Source: Allomuricauda sp. TMED12 (GTDB lineage Bacteria; Bacteroidota; Bacteroidia; Flavobacteriales; Flavobacteriaceae). Taken from it: DNA of 64,000 nucleotides. Shown piece after piece: positions 9,251 through 17,708 of this stretch. Within the stretch, counting starts at the first letter, position 1. The number at the start of each line of letters is the position of its first letter. The position numbers and the translations under genes are program-made. A model generated the notes under the pieces. The model ran no database searches. It was not told the DNA's origin and was given only the letters and a program-made list of their open reading frames with translations. The stretch spans positions 62,001-126,000 of the forward strand of contig NHBR02000038.1 of NCBI GenBank assembly GCA_002167435.2. Reading direction: 5' to 3'.

Positions 9251-10780
9251 TTAATGTTTAAAATGTCTAGTACCTGTCATCACCATGGCCAATCCGTTTT
9301 CGTTGCAATAATCAATGCTCAACTGGTCTTTGATGGAGCCTCCTGGTTGAATCACACTTTTAATGCCCGCTTTGTCCGCAATCTCCACACAATCAGGGAA
9401 TGGGAAGAACGCATCACTGGCCATCACGGCACCGTCAAGATCAAAATCGAATGACTTTGCTTTATGAATGGCTTGGTTCAACGCATCAACACGTGAGGTT
9501 TGCCCTGTTCCGCTAGCACACAATTGTTTGTTTTTGGCCAAAACAATGGTATTACTCTTGGTGTGCTTGCACAATTTGGAGGCAAAAATCAAATCCTCGA
9601 TTTCTTCCGAAGTTGGTTTTTTATCGGTAACCGGATTCAAATCTTCTTTAGCATCGGTTTTGGAATCTTTTTCCTGAACCAAAACACCGTTCAAACAAGT
9701 TCTTACCAAAGTTTCTGGCAATTCAGTTTCATTTTGAATCAAAATGATTCGATTCTTCTTGCCTTTCAAGATTTCCAAAGCTTCATCAGAATAACTTGGA
9801 GCAATGACTACTTCGCAGAATAAATTGTGAATTTCTTCTGCCGTTGGCTTATCAATTTCAACATTGGAAATCAAAATACCGCCGAAAGCAGAAACAGGAT
9901 CACCGGCCAACGCATCCACATAGGCTTGATGAATAGTACTACGTGTGGCCAATCCACAGGCATTGTTGTGTTTTAGAATGGCAAAGGTCGGGTCGTCATT
10001 TTTAAATTCGCCCATTAGGTTTACTGCTGCATCAACATCCAAAAGGTTGTTGTAGGATAGCTCCTTGCCATGTAATTTGGAGAACATGGCATCAAAATCT
10101 CCGAAGAAGAACCCTTTTTGGTGTGGATTTTCTCCGTAGCGCAAAACTTGGCCCTTGGTCTCGCTGATTTTCAATACGGTTTCTTCTTTCTCCTTGTTAA
10201 AGTAATTAAAGATGGCAGTATCGTAATGCGAGGAGATATTGAAAGCCTTGGTTGCAAAACGTTTGCGGTCTTCCAAGGTCGTGGTACCGTTTCCTTCGGT
10301 GATTACGTTCAAAAAGTCTTCGTAATCCTCCATGGATGAAACACAAAGTACATCCTTGAAGTTTTTGGCAGCCGCCCTGATCAAGGAAATACCACCGATA
10401 TCGATTTTCTCGATAATATCTTGTTCCGATGCACCGCTGGCAACGGTTTTTTCAAAAGGATATAGGTCTACGATTACAATGTCCAACTGAGGAATATCAA
10501 ATTCCTTCATCTGGGACACATCACTATCATTGTCCTGTCTGTTCAAAATACCTCCAAAAACCTTGGGGTGCAATGTCTTTACACGACCGCCCAAAATGGA
10601 TGGGTAGCTGGTCACATCTTCAACAGGTACCACATCGATACCAAGGTCGCGGATAAATTTTTCGGTTCCCCCTGTAGAATAAAGGGTTACACCAAGTTCA
10701 TCCAATTTTTTAACTATAGGTTCCAATCCGTCCTTATGAAAAACGGAAATTAATGCAGCGGAGGCTTTTTTAGCAGTCAT
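9251..10780 (-). CDS. purH: Bifunctional AICAR transformylase/IMP cyclohydrolase
   Basis: 509 residues, the normal length for PurH. The N-terminal MGS-like IMP cyclohydrolase domain (about 1-195) carries the STGGTEKFI motif, and GGRVKTLHPKVFGGIL follows. The C-terminal transformylase domain contains LRYGENPHQKG, LKHNNACGLA and the final MVMTGTRHFKH. It catalyses the last two steps of de novo IMP synthesis: formyl transfer from 10-formyl-THF to AICAR, then ring closure. It is cytosolic. A -7 element lies upstream, and it precedes mreB on the same strand. Confidence 0.97.
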   Translation of the reverse strand: MTAKKASAALISVFHKDGLEPIVKKLDELGVTLYSTGGTEKFIRDLGIDVVPVEDVTSYPSILGGRVKTLHPKVFGGILNRQDNDSDVSQMKEFDIPQLDIVIVDLYPFEKTVASGASEQDIIEKIDIGGISLIRAAAKNFKDVLCVSSMEDYEDFLNVITEGNGTTTLEDRKRFATKAFNISSHYDTAIFNYFNKEKEETVLKISETKGQVLRYGENPHQKGFFFGDFDAMFSKLHGKELSYNNLLDVDAAVNLMGEFKNDDPTFAILKHNNACGLATRSTIHQAYVDALAGDPVSAFGGILISNVEIDKPTAEEIHNLFCEVVIAPSYSDEALEILKGKKNRIILIQNETELPETLVRTCLNGVLVQEKDSKTDAKEDLNPVTDKKPTSEEIEDLIFASKLCKHTKSNTIVLAKNKQLCASGTGQTSRVDALNQAIHKAKSFDFDLDGAVMASDAFFPFPDCVEIADKAGIKSVIQPGGSIKDQLSIDYCNENGLAMVMTGTRHFKH

Positions 10781-10813
10781 CTTCTCTGTCTTAGAATCAA
10801 TTTATTAAGCGCA

Positions 10814-10821
10814 CAAAAGTA
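10814..10821 (-). promoter_or_regulatory. -7 element of the purH promoter
   Basis: On the minus strand TACTTTTG matches TAnnTTTG exactly and lies 33 nt upstream of the purH ATG. No TTG sits at 17-23 nt spacing. No purine riboswitch-like structure was recognised in this short leader. Confidence 0.5.
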
Positions 10822-10873
10822 CTTTTTTTGAATCTAAAAAGCAGAACGGTTTATCAACAAAATTCGTTAAGTT

Positions 10874-11326
10874 TTACAGAATTTTGGCCACCTCGGCATT
10901 GATGAATTCCAAAAAGCGCTCATCTTCGGCGGTAAATGGGTCAGGAGTGTTGGAATCGATATCAATTTGCCCAACATTTTCCCCATTCACAAATAAAGGA
11001 ACCACAATCTCAGCTTTTACTGTAATGCTGCAAGCGATATAATTGTCCTGTGCGGCCACATCGGGTACTACAAAGTTCTCGTTGCTCATGGCAACCTGTC
11101 CGCAAATGCCCTTTCCGAAAGGTATGATGGTGTGGTCAGTGGGTGCACCGGCATAGGGTCCCAATTTCAACTCTTCCTTATCACCATTTTTAAAATAGAA
11201 CCCTACCCAATCGTAATGATCCACGTTGCTTTGTAGAAGTTCACAGATTTCACCCAAACGGGTATCCACTGATTTGTTCGCATCCTTAACGATGTCGAGT
11301 ACCTTGGGTTCCAATGATTTTAGCAT
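10874..11326 (-). CDS. GAF-domain protein, free methionine-(R)-sulfoxide reductase-like
   Basis: About 150 residues forming a single GAF domain (YDWVGFYFKNG, PFGKGICGQVA, AEIVVPLFVNGENVGQIDIDS). This is the fRMsr/YeaZ-type family that reduces free methionine-(R)-sulfoxide. Two cysteines match catalytic/resolving positions (in GKGICG and YIACS); the third Cys of the E. coli enzyme is not seen (the segment reads GAPTDHT), so the mechanism may use two cysteines. The start is set at the ATG at 11326 because an ATG six codons upstream (11344) falls inside a promoter -7 element. It is a single-gene unit; the product is cytosolic. Confidence 0.85.
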   Translation of the reverse strand: MLKSLEPKVLDIVKDANKSVDTRLGEICELLQSNVDHYDWVGFYFKNGDKEELKLGPYAGAPTDHTIIPFGKGICGQVAMSNENFVVPDVAAQDNYIACSITVKAEIVVPLFVNGENVGQIDIDSNTPDPFTAEDERFLEFINAEVAKIL

Positions 11327-11341
11327 GAGATGATTTTTTTG

Positions 11342-11373
11342 CAAATGTATTGAATAGTGGATTTGTACGACAA
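11342..11373 (-). promoter_or_regulatory. Promoter of the GAF-domain gene
   Basis: Minus strand: TTG at 11373-11371, 21 nt, then TACATTTG at 11349-11342. This is a full Bacteroidota sigma-A-type promoter. It places transcription start near 11336 and therefore excludes the upstream ATG at 11344 as start codon. Confidence 0.7.
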
Positions 11374-11443
11374 ATTAAAGAGAGCTTACATGTTGAAAAC
11401 AGATAAAGTTCTGTTAAGCAAAACAATAAATGTTAATATTTTG

Positions 11444-11451
11444 TAGTTTTG
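11444..11451 (+). promoter_or_regulatory. -7 element upstream of the copper cluster
   Basis: TAGTTTTG matches TAnnTTTG. It ends only 7 nt before the ATG at 11459, so the transcript would be leaderless or nearly so. No TTG is found at the canonical -33 distance; an activator could compensate, which fits an inducible metal cluster. Confidence 0.45.
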
Positions 11452-11458
11452 TAATCGA

Positions 11459-11851
11459 ATGAAACAGTTTTTTCATCAAATATTATCCTCATTAATGGCC
11501 CTTTTGGTGTTGGCCTCTACGGTTTCGTGGACGGTGGACAAGCATATTTGTATGGGCCGTGTGATGGATATTTCCTTGTTTGCACATGCAGATGATTGCG
11601 GTATGAACATGGATATGGCCATGGAAAAATCCTGTTGTGATGATGAATCTTTCACTGTTCAAGGTCAGGATGACCTAAAAATCTCTTTCGAGAACTTTGA
11701 TTTGGACCAACAAATCTTCTTGGTAAGTTTTGTCCAAACCTATTTTCATCTTTTCGAAATTGATTCCGAAGAACCAAGTACTTTCAGCGAGTACAACCCA
11801 CCACCATTGATACGGGACGTACAGGTTCTTGACCAGACTTTCCTTATTTGA
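11459..11851 (+). CDS. HYC_CC_PP family protein (metal-cluster associated)
   Basis: A 130-residue exported protein with an N-terminal hydrophobic segment (about residues 8-22). It shows the spaced features that name the HYC_CC_PP family of Bacteroidota: a His-x-Cys (HIC, in VDKHICMGRV), a Cys-Cys pair (KSCCDDE) and a C-terminal NPPPLIRDVQVLDQTFLI segment. A Met/Cys/His-rich stretch (DDCGMNMDMAMEKSCCDD) could bind copper. The molecular role is unknown; such genes commonly stand next to metal-efflux operons, as here, where cusA starts 92 bp downstream. Periplasmic metal binding or sensing is my inference. Confidence 0.75.
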   Translation: MKQFFHQILSSLMALLVLASTVSWTVDKHICMGRVMDISLFAHADDCGMNMDMAMEKSCCDDESFTVQGQDDLKISFENFDLDQQIFLVSFVQTYFHLFEIDSEEPSTFSEYNPPPLIRDVQVLDQTFLI

Positions 11852-11870
11852 TTTAAACCGATTGAATGTA

Positions 11871-11889
11871 CCCGACCAAACTGGTTGGG
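11871..11889 (+). other. Hairpin between HYC_CC_PP gene and cusA
   Basis: CCCGACCA and TGGTTGGG form an 8-bp stem (one G-T wobble) with a 3-nt loop. No T run follows directly, though six Ts occur about 20 nt later. It could be a weak attenuator or an mRNA-stabilising structure that sets the ratio of the two genes. Its function is unproven. Confidence 0.3.
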
Positions 11890-11943
11890 CAAATACGTTT
11901 ATGCGTGTTTTTTGTGTCGATCTAATGTTTAAATCAAATCCTT

Positions 11944-14900
11944 ATGCTGAACAAAAGCATCAAATTTTTAATAGAGAACAAATTGGTAGCCGTGTTGCTC
12001 CTGCTGGTTTTTATGGCTTGGGGTATCGTAAGCACACCTTTTAATTGGGATACGGGGGGTGTTTTGCCTAGTAATCCGGTTGCAGTGGATGCCATACCTG
12101 ATATTGGCGAGAACCAACAGATTGTTTTTACCAAATGGCCCGGTCGTTCTCCTCAGGATATCGAAGATCAAATTACCTACCCATTGACCACTTCCTTATT
12201 GGGTATTCCAGGGGTGAAAACCATTCGTAGCTCATCCATGTTCGGGTTCTCGAGTATCTATATCATTTTTGAGGAAGATGTCGAATTTTACTGGAGCCGA
12301 AGCCGTATTTTGGAAAAACTCAATTCGCTTCCAAACAACCTATTGCCCGATGGGGTAAATCCCGCCTTGGGACCAGATGCCACTGCTTTGGGCCAGATTT
12401 TCTGGTACACCTTGGAAGGTCGCGATAAAGATGGCAATGTGACCGGAGGGTGGGATTTACAGGAACTCCGAAGCGTACAGGATTACTATGTAAAATATGC
12501 TCTTTCTTCTGCATCGGGCGTGTCCGAGGTAGCATCTATTGGAGGTTTTGTGCAGGAGTATCAAGTGGATATAGATCCCGAACTGATGAAGCAGTACAAT
12601 ATTGGTTTGTATCAAGTAGTGAAAGCGGTAAAGCAGAGCAATAGGGATATTGGTGCACAGACCCTGGAAATCAATAAAGCCGAATATTTGGTGCGTGGGC
12701 TCGGCTACATCAAATCTTTGGACGACATAAAAAACGCCGTAGTTACAGCAACGGATTATACCTCCATTCGCGTTCAGGATGTGGCCCGAGTTTCTCTGGG
12801 GCCTGCCGTTCGTCGTGGGATTCTGGACAAGGAAGGTGCCGAAGTAGTTGGAGGTGTGGTTGTGGCCAGATACGGTGCCAATCCATTGGAGGTCATCAAT
12901 AATGTAAAAGAACAGATTAAGGAATTGAGCGCAGGGCTTCCTTCCAAAGTTTTGAAAGATGGAACCACTTCCCAACTCACCGTTGTTCCTTTTTATGATA
13001 GAACCGAACTTATCCAAGAAACGTTGGGAACGCTCAACGAAGCTTTAACCCTTGAAATCCTCATCACCATTTTAGTGATTGTGGTCATGGTGTTCAATCT
13101 AAGGGCCTCTGTTTTAATTTCTGGTTTGCTTCCTGTTGCTGTTTTGATGGTGTTCATCGCCATGAAAATGTTTGGCGTAGATGCCAATATTGTTGCGCTA
13201 TCAGGTATTGCGATTGCCATAGGAACCATGGTCGATGTCGGGGTGATTCTCTCCGAAAATATCATCCGTCACATGGATGAAAACGATAAAAATTTATCTA
13301 CAAATGAGGTAGTGTACAACGCGACCTCCGAAGTTTCAGGTGCTATTTTAACTGCGGTGTTGACGACCATCATTAGTTTCATTCCAGTGTTTACTATGGT
13401 TGGCGCCGAAGGAAAACTCTTCAGGCCCTTGGCCTTTACCAAAACCATGGCATTGACGGCATCCATTATCGTAGCCCTGTTTTTGATTCCACCTTTTGCA
13501 GCCATCATTTTTAGAAAGAAAAGTTCCAATCAAACCATCAAATACATTTGGAATGGGCTTTTGATTGCTTTGGGATTAATTGCAATCGCTTTTGGATATT
13601 GGTTGGGCTTGGCCTTGATTGCTTTTGGTGTTGCCGGAATCCTCAACTTGAAAAATATTGTTGATGAAAAGAAAGCAGGAATGCTCAATGTGGGTATCTG
13701 CGTTGCAACGATTGTTTTCTTATTGGCCACGTATTGGAGGCCTTTGGGCTTTGATCGTAGCATTGGGATAAACCTACTTTTTGTTGGGTTGATTTGTGGT
13801 GTGTTATTGGGGGTATTCTACTTCTTCAGACAATACTACAGCCGTATTTTGACATGGGCTTTGGAAAATAAATTGTTGTTCCTGTCCATTCCGACCGTCA
13901 TTGTTGTTTTCGGATTCTTTATTATGCGAAATACAGGTCAAGAGTTTATGCCTTCCTTAAATGAAGGTTCTTTCCTCTTGATGCCGACTTCTTTACCTCA
14001 TGCTGGAGTGGAAGAAAACAAACGGGTCTTGCAGCAATTGGATATGGCTGTTGCTACCATCCCAGAGATACAAACGGTAGTAGGGAAATCTGGAAGAACA
14101 GAATCTGCTTTGGATCCTGCACCACTTTCCATGTATGAGAACATTATTCAATACAGGTCGGAATATCAAAAAAATGAAGCGGGAAGTCCACAGCGATTTA
14201 AGGTCAATGCTGACGGCTATTTTGAATTGAGTAATGGACAAGTGCTTGCCAATCCAAATATGGAGGTAAGCAATGAACAGAACTATGCCGATAACCATGT
14301 GAGCGAACCCTTGCGAATCGATAGAGACCTTTTGATTCCTGATGATGATGGAGAATATTTCCGAAACTGGCGTCCCGAGATTAAGAAACCAGACGATATC
14401 TGGAATGAAATTGTGAAAGTGACGAAACTGCCTGGAGTTACCTCGGCTCCCAAACTGCAGCCCATCGAAACGCGGTTGGTGATGCTTCAAACTGGGATGC
14501 GTGCCCCTATGGGAATTAAAGTGAAAGGTCAGGATTTAAAGGAAATTGAAAACTTCGGACTTCAACTGGAACCTATTCTAAAAGAAGCTATGGGAGTTAA
14601 GGATGAAGCTGTTTTTGCAGACCGAATCGTTGGAAAGCCCTATCTCCTTATCGATATTGATCGAGAAAAACTCGTTCGGTACGGTCTTGTTATCGAAGAT
14701 GTACAGCAAATCTTGGAGATTGCCCTCGGCGGGATGACCTTGACCCAAACCGTGGAAGGAAGGGAGCGCTACGGTGTTCGGGTTCGTTACCCAAGAGAGC
14801 TCCGGGAAAATCCGACCGATATCGGGAACATTTATGTTCCTGTGCAAAAAGGAAGTCCTGTTCCCTTGAGCGAATTGGTGACCATACGATACGAGCAAGG

Positions 14901-15681
14901 TCCACAAGCCATTAAGAGCGAGGATACTTTTTTGGTCGGCTATGTGCTATTTGATAAGCAAGATGGCTATGCCGAAGTTGATGTGGTGGAAAATGCACAG
15001 GCCAAGATTCTGGAAAAAATCGAAAGTGGCGAATTGGTGGTGCCAAAAGGCATCAGTTATCAATTTACAGGGACTTATGAGAACCAGTTGCGCGCAGAAA
15101 AAACATTGTCCGTGGTAGTTCCATTGGCATTGTTGATCATCTTTTTGATTCTTTACTTCCAGTTTAGGTCGGTTGCCACATCCTTGATGGTCTTTTCAGG
15201 GATTATGGTGGCATTTGCCGGTGGATTTTTAATGATTTGGTTCTATGGTCAGGATTGGTTCCTCAACTTCAGTTTTATGGGTGAAAACCTGCGTGACCTT
15301 TTCCAAATGCATACCATCAACTTGAGTGTGGCCGTTTGGGTTGGCTTTATTGCTCTTTTCGGTATTGCTACAGATGATGGAGTGGTGATGGCCACGTATC
15401 TAACCCAGACTTTTGATAAGAACAAACCAGAAAGCCTGAAGGGAATTCGTGCTTCGGTATTGGAAGCAGGCGAAAAACGAATCAGGCCTTGTTTAATGAC
15501 CACAGCGACCACTATTTTGGCCCTGTTGCCTGTGTTGACCAGTACAGGTAGGGGTAGTGATATTATGATTCCAATGGCCATTCCAAGTTTTGGAGGTATG
15601 TTGATCGCATTGATCACCTTGTTTGTGGTGCCTGTGCTCTACAGTTGGAAAGCAGAATTAAGAGTGAAAAACGAAAAGTGA
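11944..15681 (+). CDS. cusA: CusA/CzcA-type heavy-metal efflux RND pump (oversized)
   Basis: A 1245-residue RND permease; classical CusA is about 1047. The N-terminus shows CusA hallmarks (DAIPDIGENQQIV, GRSPQDIEDQITYPL, FGFSSIYIIFEED). The TM4 proton-relay motif is GTMVDVGVILSEN (Asp431). Met-containing segments EFMPSLNEGSF and MLQTGMRAPMGIKV match the region of the CusA copper-binding methionines. Two insertions explain the size: about 100 residues with four extra hydrophobic helices between TM6 and TM7 (about 534-638), and about 60 extra residues in the porter domain (about 739-800). It expels Cu(I)/Ag(I) with the CusB- and CusC-type partners here. The last codons (RVKNEK) lie in a repeat shared with the following cassette. 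Confidence 0.93.
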   Translation: MLNKSIKFLIENKLVAVLLLLVFMAWGIVSTPFNWDTGGVLPSNPVAVDAIPDIGENQQIVFTKWPGRSPQDIEDQITYPLTTSLLGIPGVKTIRSSSMFGFSSIYIIFEEDVEFYWSRSRILEKLNSLPNNLLPDGVNPALGPDATALGQIFWYTLEGRDKDGNVTGGWDLQELRSVQDYYVKYALSSASGVSEVASIGGFVQEYQVDIDPELMKQYNIGLYQVVKAVKQSNRDIGAQTLEINKAEYLVRGLGYIKSLDDIKNAVVTATDYTSIRVQDVARVSLGPAVRRGILDKEGAEVVGGVVVARYGANPLEVINNVKEQIKELSAGLPSKVLKDGTTSQLTVVPFYDRTELIQETLGTLNEALTLEILITILVIVVMVFNLRASVLISGLLPVAVLMVFIAMKMFGVDANIVALSGIAIAIGTMVDVGVILSENIIRHMDENDKNLSTNEVVYNATSEVSGAILTAVLTTIISFIPVFTMVGAEGKLFRPLAFTKTMALTASIIVALFLIPPFAAIIFRKKSSNQTIKYIWNGLLIALGLIAIAFGYWLGLALIAFGVAGILNLKNIVDEKKAGMLNVGICVATIVFLLATYWRPLGFDRSIGINLLFVGLICGVLLGVFYFFRQYYSRILTWALENKLLFLSIPTVIVVFGFFIMRNTGQEFMPSLNEGSFLLMPTSLPHAGVEENKRVLQQLDMAVATIPEIQTVVGKSGRTESALDPAPLSMYENIIQYRSEYQKNEAGSPQRFKVNADGYFELSNGQVLANPNMEVSNEQNYADNHVSEPLRIDRDLLIPDDDGEYFRNWRPEIKKPDDIWNEIVKVTKLPGVTSAPKLQPIETRLVMLQTGMRAPMGIKVKGQDLKEIENFGLQLEPILKEAMGVKDEAVFADRIVGKPYLLIDIDREKLVRYGLVIEDVQQILEIALGGMTLTQTVEGRERYGVRVRYPRELRENPTDIGNIYVPVQKGSPVPLSELVTIRYEQGPQAIKSEDTFLVGYVLFDKQDGYAEVDVVENAQAKILEKIESGELVVPKGISYQFTGTYENQLRAEKTLSVVVPLALLIIFLILYFQFRSVATSLMVFSGIMVAFAGGFLMIWFYGQDWFLNFSFMGENLRDLFQMHTINLSVAVWVGFIALFGIATDDGVVMATYLTQTFDKNKPESLKGIRASVLEAGEKRIRPCLMTTATTILALLPVLTSTGRGSDIMIPMAIPSFGGMLIALITLFVVPVLYSWKAELRVKNEK

Positions 15682-15684
15682 AGA
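15667..15684 (-). repeat. Upstream inverted copy of the four-helix cassette repeat
   Basis: The 18 bases match the reverse complement of the repeat at 16076-16093 and 16135-16152 at 16 of 18 positions. This copy overlaps the last codons and stop codon of cusA and lies 10 bp before the four-helix-bundle gene. Confidence 0.6.
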
Positions 15685-15693
15685 ATCAAAGTT

Positions 15694-16047
15694 ATGGCTA
15701 AAAGTGTTTTAAGAGAAAAGAGCTATGGTTTTGCAATAGAAATTGTAAATCTATCACAGCTTTTAATTGCTGAAAGAAAGGAGTTTGTGTTAAGCAAGCA
15801 ACTTTTAAGAAGTGGGTCTGCCATTGGAGCATTAATTCGAGAAGCTGAATTTGCCCAAAGCAAAAAGGATTTCATCAATAAAATGAGTATTGCTCTTAAG
15901 GAAGCAAACGAAACCCTTTACTGGTTAGACTTATTAAAAGACACACATTTTTTGGAAGTTGACAGCCACCAAAAATTACATTTCACTTGTAAAGAATTAG
16001 TGGCTATGTTGGCAAGTTCAGTAAAAACTTCAAAATCCAACCTCTGA
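15694..16047 (+). CDS. Four-helix-bundle protein (23S rRNA intervening-sequence family)
   Basis: A 117-residue helical protein of the IVP/four-helix-bundle family. Diagnostic parts are the AIEIVNLSQLL helix, LSKQLLRSGSAIGALIREA, SKKDFINKMSIALKEANETLYWL and a final helix with CKELVAMLASSV. Members form small pentamers first seen encoded in 23S rRNA intervening sequences; relatives serve as accessory (Avd) proteins of diversity-generating retroelements. The cellular role of lone copies is unknown. It has no obvious link to copper, yet sits between cusA (12-bp gap) and the channel gene (TGATG overlap), flanked by near-identical AT-rich repeats. This suggests it arrived as a small cassette inside an existing operon. 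Confidence 0.85.
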   Translation: MAKSVLREKSYGFAIEIVNLSQLLIAERKEFVLSKQLLRSGSAIGALIREAEFAQSKKDFINKMSIALKEANETLYWLDLLKDTHFLEVDSHQKLHFTCKELVAMLASSVKTSKSNL

Positions 16048-17324
16048 TGAAAAAACAAAATAACATGAAAACCATTTTTCACTTTTCATTTTTCAATTTA
16101 AATGTAAGGAGAACATATATTTTTATCTTTTCGCTTTTCACTTTTCATTTTTTAAGTGCTCAGTCCTTGGAAAGCTACCTTCAAGAGGCGGAATTGAATA
16201 GTCCAATGATTCAGGCTTTGGAATTACGCTATAATATTGCCAAGGAAAAGGTAAAGGAGGTAAACACCTTGCCCAATACCACTTTTGGAGCAGGATATTT
16301 TGTGAGCGAACCAGAAACGAGAACTGGGGCACAACGGGCCAAGTTTTCGGTGTCGCAGATGCTGCCTTGGTTTGGTACTATCACAACTCGTGAAAATTAT
16401 GCGAGTTCCATGGCAGAGACCGAGTATGCAGAAATTGTAATTGCCAAACGAAAATTGGCCCTTTCCGTAGCGCAATCGTATTACAAACTTTACGGGATTC
16501 AAGCCAAACAAAAGGTGCTTCAGGAAAACATTCAATTGCTCAAAACCTACGAAACTTTGGCCCTGACCTCTGTGGAAGTGGGAAAAGCTTCGGCTGTAGA
16601 TGTTTTAAAACTTCAAATTCGACAAAACGAATTGCAGCAACAAAAAGAGGTATTGGAACAATCCTATATCGCAGAACAGGCCGTTTTTAATAATCTATTG
16701 AACCGCGATGAAAGTATTGCCGTTGAAGTAGTAGATGATATGGATGTTCCCGAGAACGACCCCATCCTCAATAAAGAGGATTTGAGCCTCAATCCCGAAT
16801 TATTGAAGTACGATCAGTTGTATGAATCGGTTACCCAATCAGAGCTGCTTAATCAAAAAGAAAACGCCCCAAGCTTTGGGATTGGGTTGGATTACATTCC
16901 TGTCTCGGAACGCGATGACATGGTGTTTAGCGATAACGGGAAGGATATTGTAATGCCAATGGTCACTTTTTCAGTGCCTATTTTCAACAATAAGTTTAAA
17001 TCTGTTTCCAAACAAAACGAGCTTCGTCAAAAGGAAATTGAATTACAAAAAGAGGAACGATTGAACGTCTTGGAAAATGCCTATGCCAATGCCATTTCGC
17101 AAAGGAACCAGGCGAGAATAGCGCATCAAACCCAAACAAAGAATTTAAAACAGGCCAAGGATGCCGAAGAAATCCTGATCAAGAATTATGAAACGGGAAC
17201 TATTGACTTTAACGATGTGTTGGATATTCAGGAGTTACAGTTAAAGTTCCAGACGAATCAAATACAATCTGTGCAGTTGTATTACCTACAATCTGCCATC
17301 ATCAATTATTTAATTAACAAGTAA
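16047..17324 (+). CDS. CusC/TolC-type outer-membrane efflux channel
   Basis: A 425-residue TolC-family outer-membrane factor. After a cleavable signal ending ...FLSAQ (about residue 39) the mature protein shows two homologous alpha-helical/beta halves, with SLESYLQEAELNSPMI at the start and YETGTIDFNDVLDIQELQL in the second half. It should form the exit duct for the CusA-type pump and the CusB-type adaptor. The start overlaps the upstream stop (TGATG), implying coupling; an internal ATG at 16065 is the other candidate. The N-terminal 39 residues are odd: two Phe-rich blocks (FHFSFF and FTFHFLS) are encoded by copies of an 18-bp repeat, so the signal peptide was partly rebuilt from the inserted cassette. 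Confidence 0.9.
   Translation: MKKQNNMKTIFHFSFFNLNVRRTYIFIFSLFTFHFLSAQSLESYLQEAELNSPMIQALELRYNIAKEKVKEVNTLPNTTFGAGYFVSEPETRTGAQRAKFSVSQMLPWFGTITTRENYASSMAETEYAEIVIAKRKLALSVAQSYYKLYGIQAKQKVLQENIQLLKTYETLALTSVEVGKASAVDVLKLQIRQNELQQQKEVLEQSYIAEQAVFNNLLNRDESIAVEVVDDMDVPENDPILNKEDLSLNPELLKYDQLYESVTQSELLNQKENAPSFGIGLDYIPVSERDDMVFSDNGKDIVMPMVTFSVPIFNNKFKSVSKQNELRQKEIELQKEERLNVLENAYANAISQRNQARIAHQTQTKNLKQAKDAEEILIKNYETGTIDFNDVLDIQELQLKFQTNQIQSVQLYYLQSAIINYLINK
16076..16093 (+). repeat. Cassette repeat, copy A
   Basis: An 18-base sequence of the pattern TTTTCACTTTTCATTTTT, identical to copy B 59 bp downstream. It lies within the 5' end of the channel gene and encodes the Phe-rich FHFSFF block. Confidence 0.75.
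16135..16152 (+). repeat. Cassette repeat, copy B
   Basis: Identical over 18 bases to copy A and inverted relative to the copy at the cusA end. It encodes part of the channel protein's signal peptide (FTFHFL). Copies A and B and the inverted copy bracket about 490 bp that contain the four-helix-bundle gene. Confidence 0.75.
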
Positions 17325-17340
17325 ATTTAATTTATCAAAA

Positions 17341-17685
17341 ATGAGAACAAACATTAAAACTATTATCGGAATCGCATTCGCTTCAGTTTTGGTACTTACC
17401 GTATCATGTAAGGGAAAAACAGAGGAATCCAAGGAAACTTCCACGGAGGCCACTATGGATCATGAAGGGCACGACATGGATAATATGGACCATGAAGGAC
17501 ATGATATGGATAACATGGACAATATGGAAACTGCAGGAATGCAAGGAATGGAGTACACCTCTAAATATGTTTGCCCTATGCACTGCGAAGGCAGTGGTAG
17601 TGACGAAGAAGGGAAATGTCCAGTTTGTGGAATGACCTACGTGTTGAACGAAGAGCACATGGCTGACGGTCACACCCATAATTAA
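17341..17685 (+). CDS. His/Met-rich heavy-metal-binding lipoprotein
   Basis: A 114-residue lipoprotein: signal peptide ending in a TVSC lipobox (Cys23). The middle is a tandem repeat of DHEGHDMDNM units, rich in His, Met and Asp, typical of Cu(I)/Cu(II) binding. The C-terminus is a heavy-metal-binding zinc-ribbon-like module: YVCPMHCEG through CPVCGMTYV. The same CPM...CPxCGM module occurs twice in the P-ATPase and once in the adaptor of this cluster. It probably buffers or hands over periplasmic copper. It follows the channel gene by 16 bp and is co-oriented with the regulator gene. Confidence 0.85.
   Translation: MRTNIKTIIGIAFASVLVLTVSCKGKTEESKETSTEATMDHEGHDMDNMDHEGHDMDNMDNMETAGMQGMEYTSKYVCPMHCEGSGSDEEGKCPVCGMTYVLNEEHMADGHTHN
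17455..17529 (+). repeat. 30-bp in-frame tandem repeat coding His/Met motifs
   Basis: Two imperfect 30-bp units start at 17455 and 17485, with a partial third from 17515, encoding DHEGHDMDNM copies. Synonymous differences between the units argue that the protein sequence is selected. Confidence 0.75.
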
Positions 17686-17708
17686 TCAATATCCCATTTG
17701 TACCGAAG

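Noticed and set aside
10429-10656. Plus-strand frame opposite purH
   Set aside because: Antisense shadow without family features; purH is intact on the other strand.
17455-17529. Short tandem repeat considered as CRISPR-like
   Set aside because: It is an in-frame 30-bp repeat encoding His/Met-rich metal-binding motifs, without spacers.
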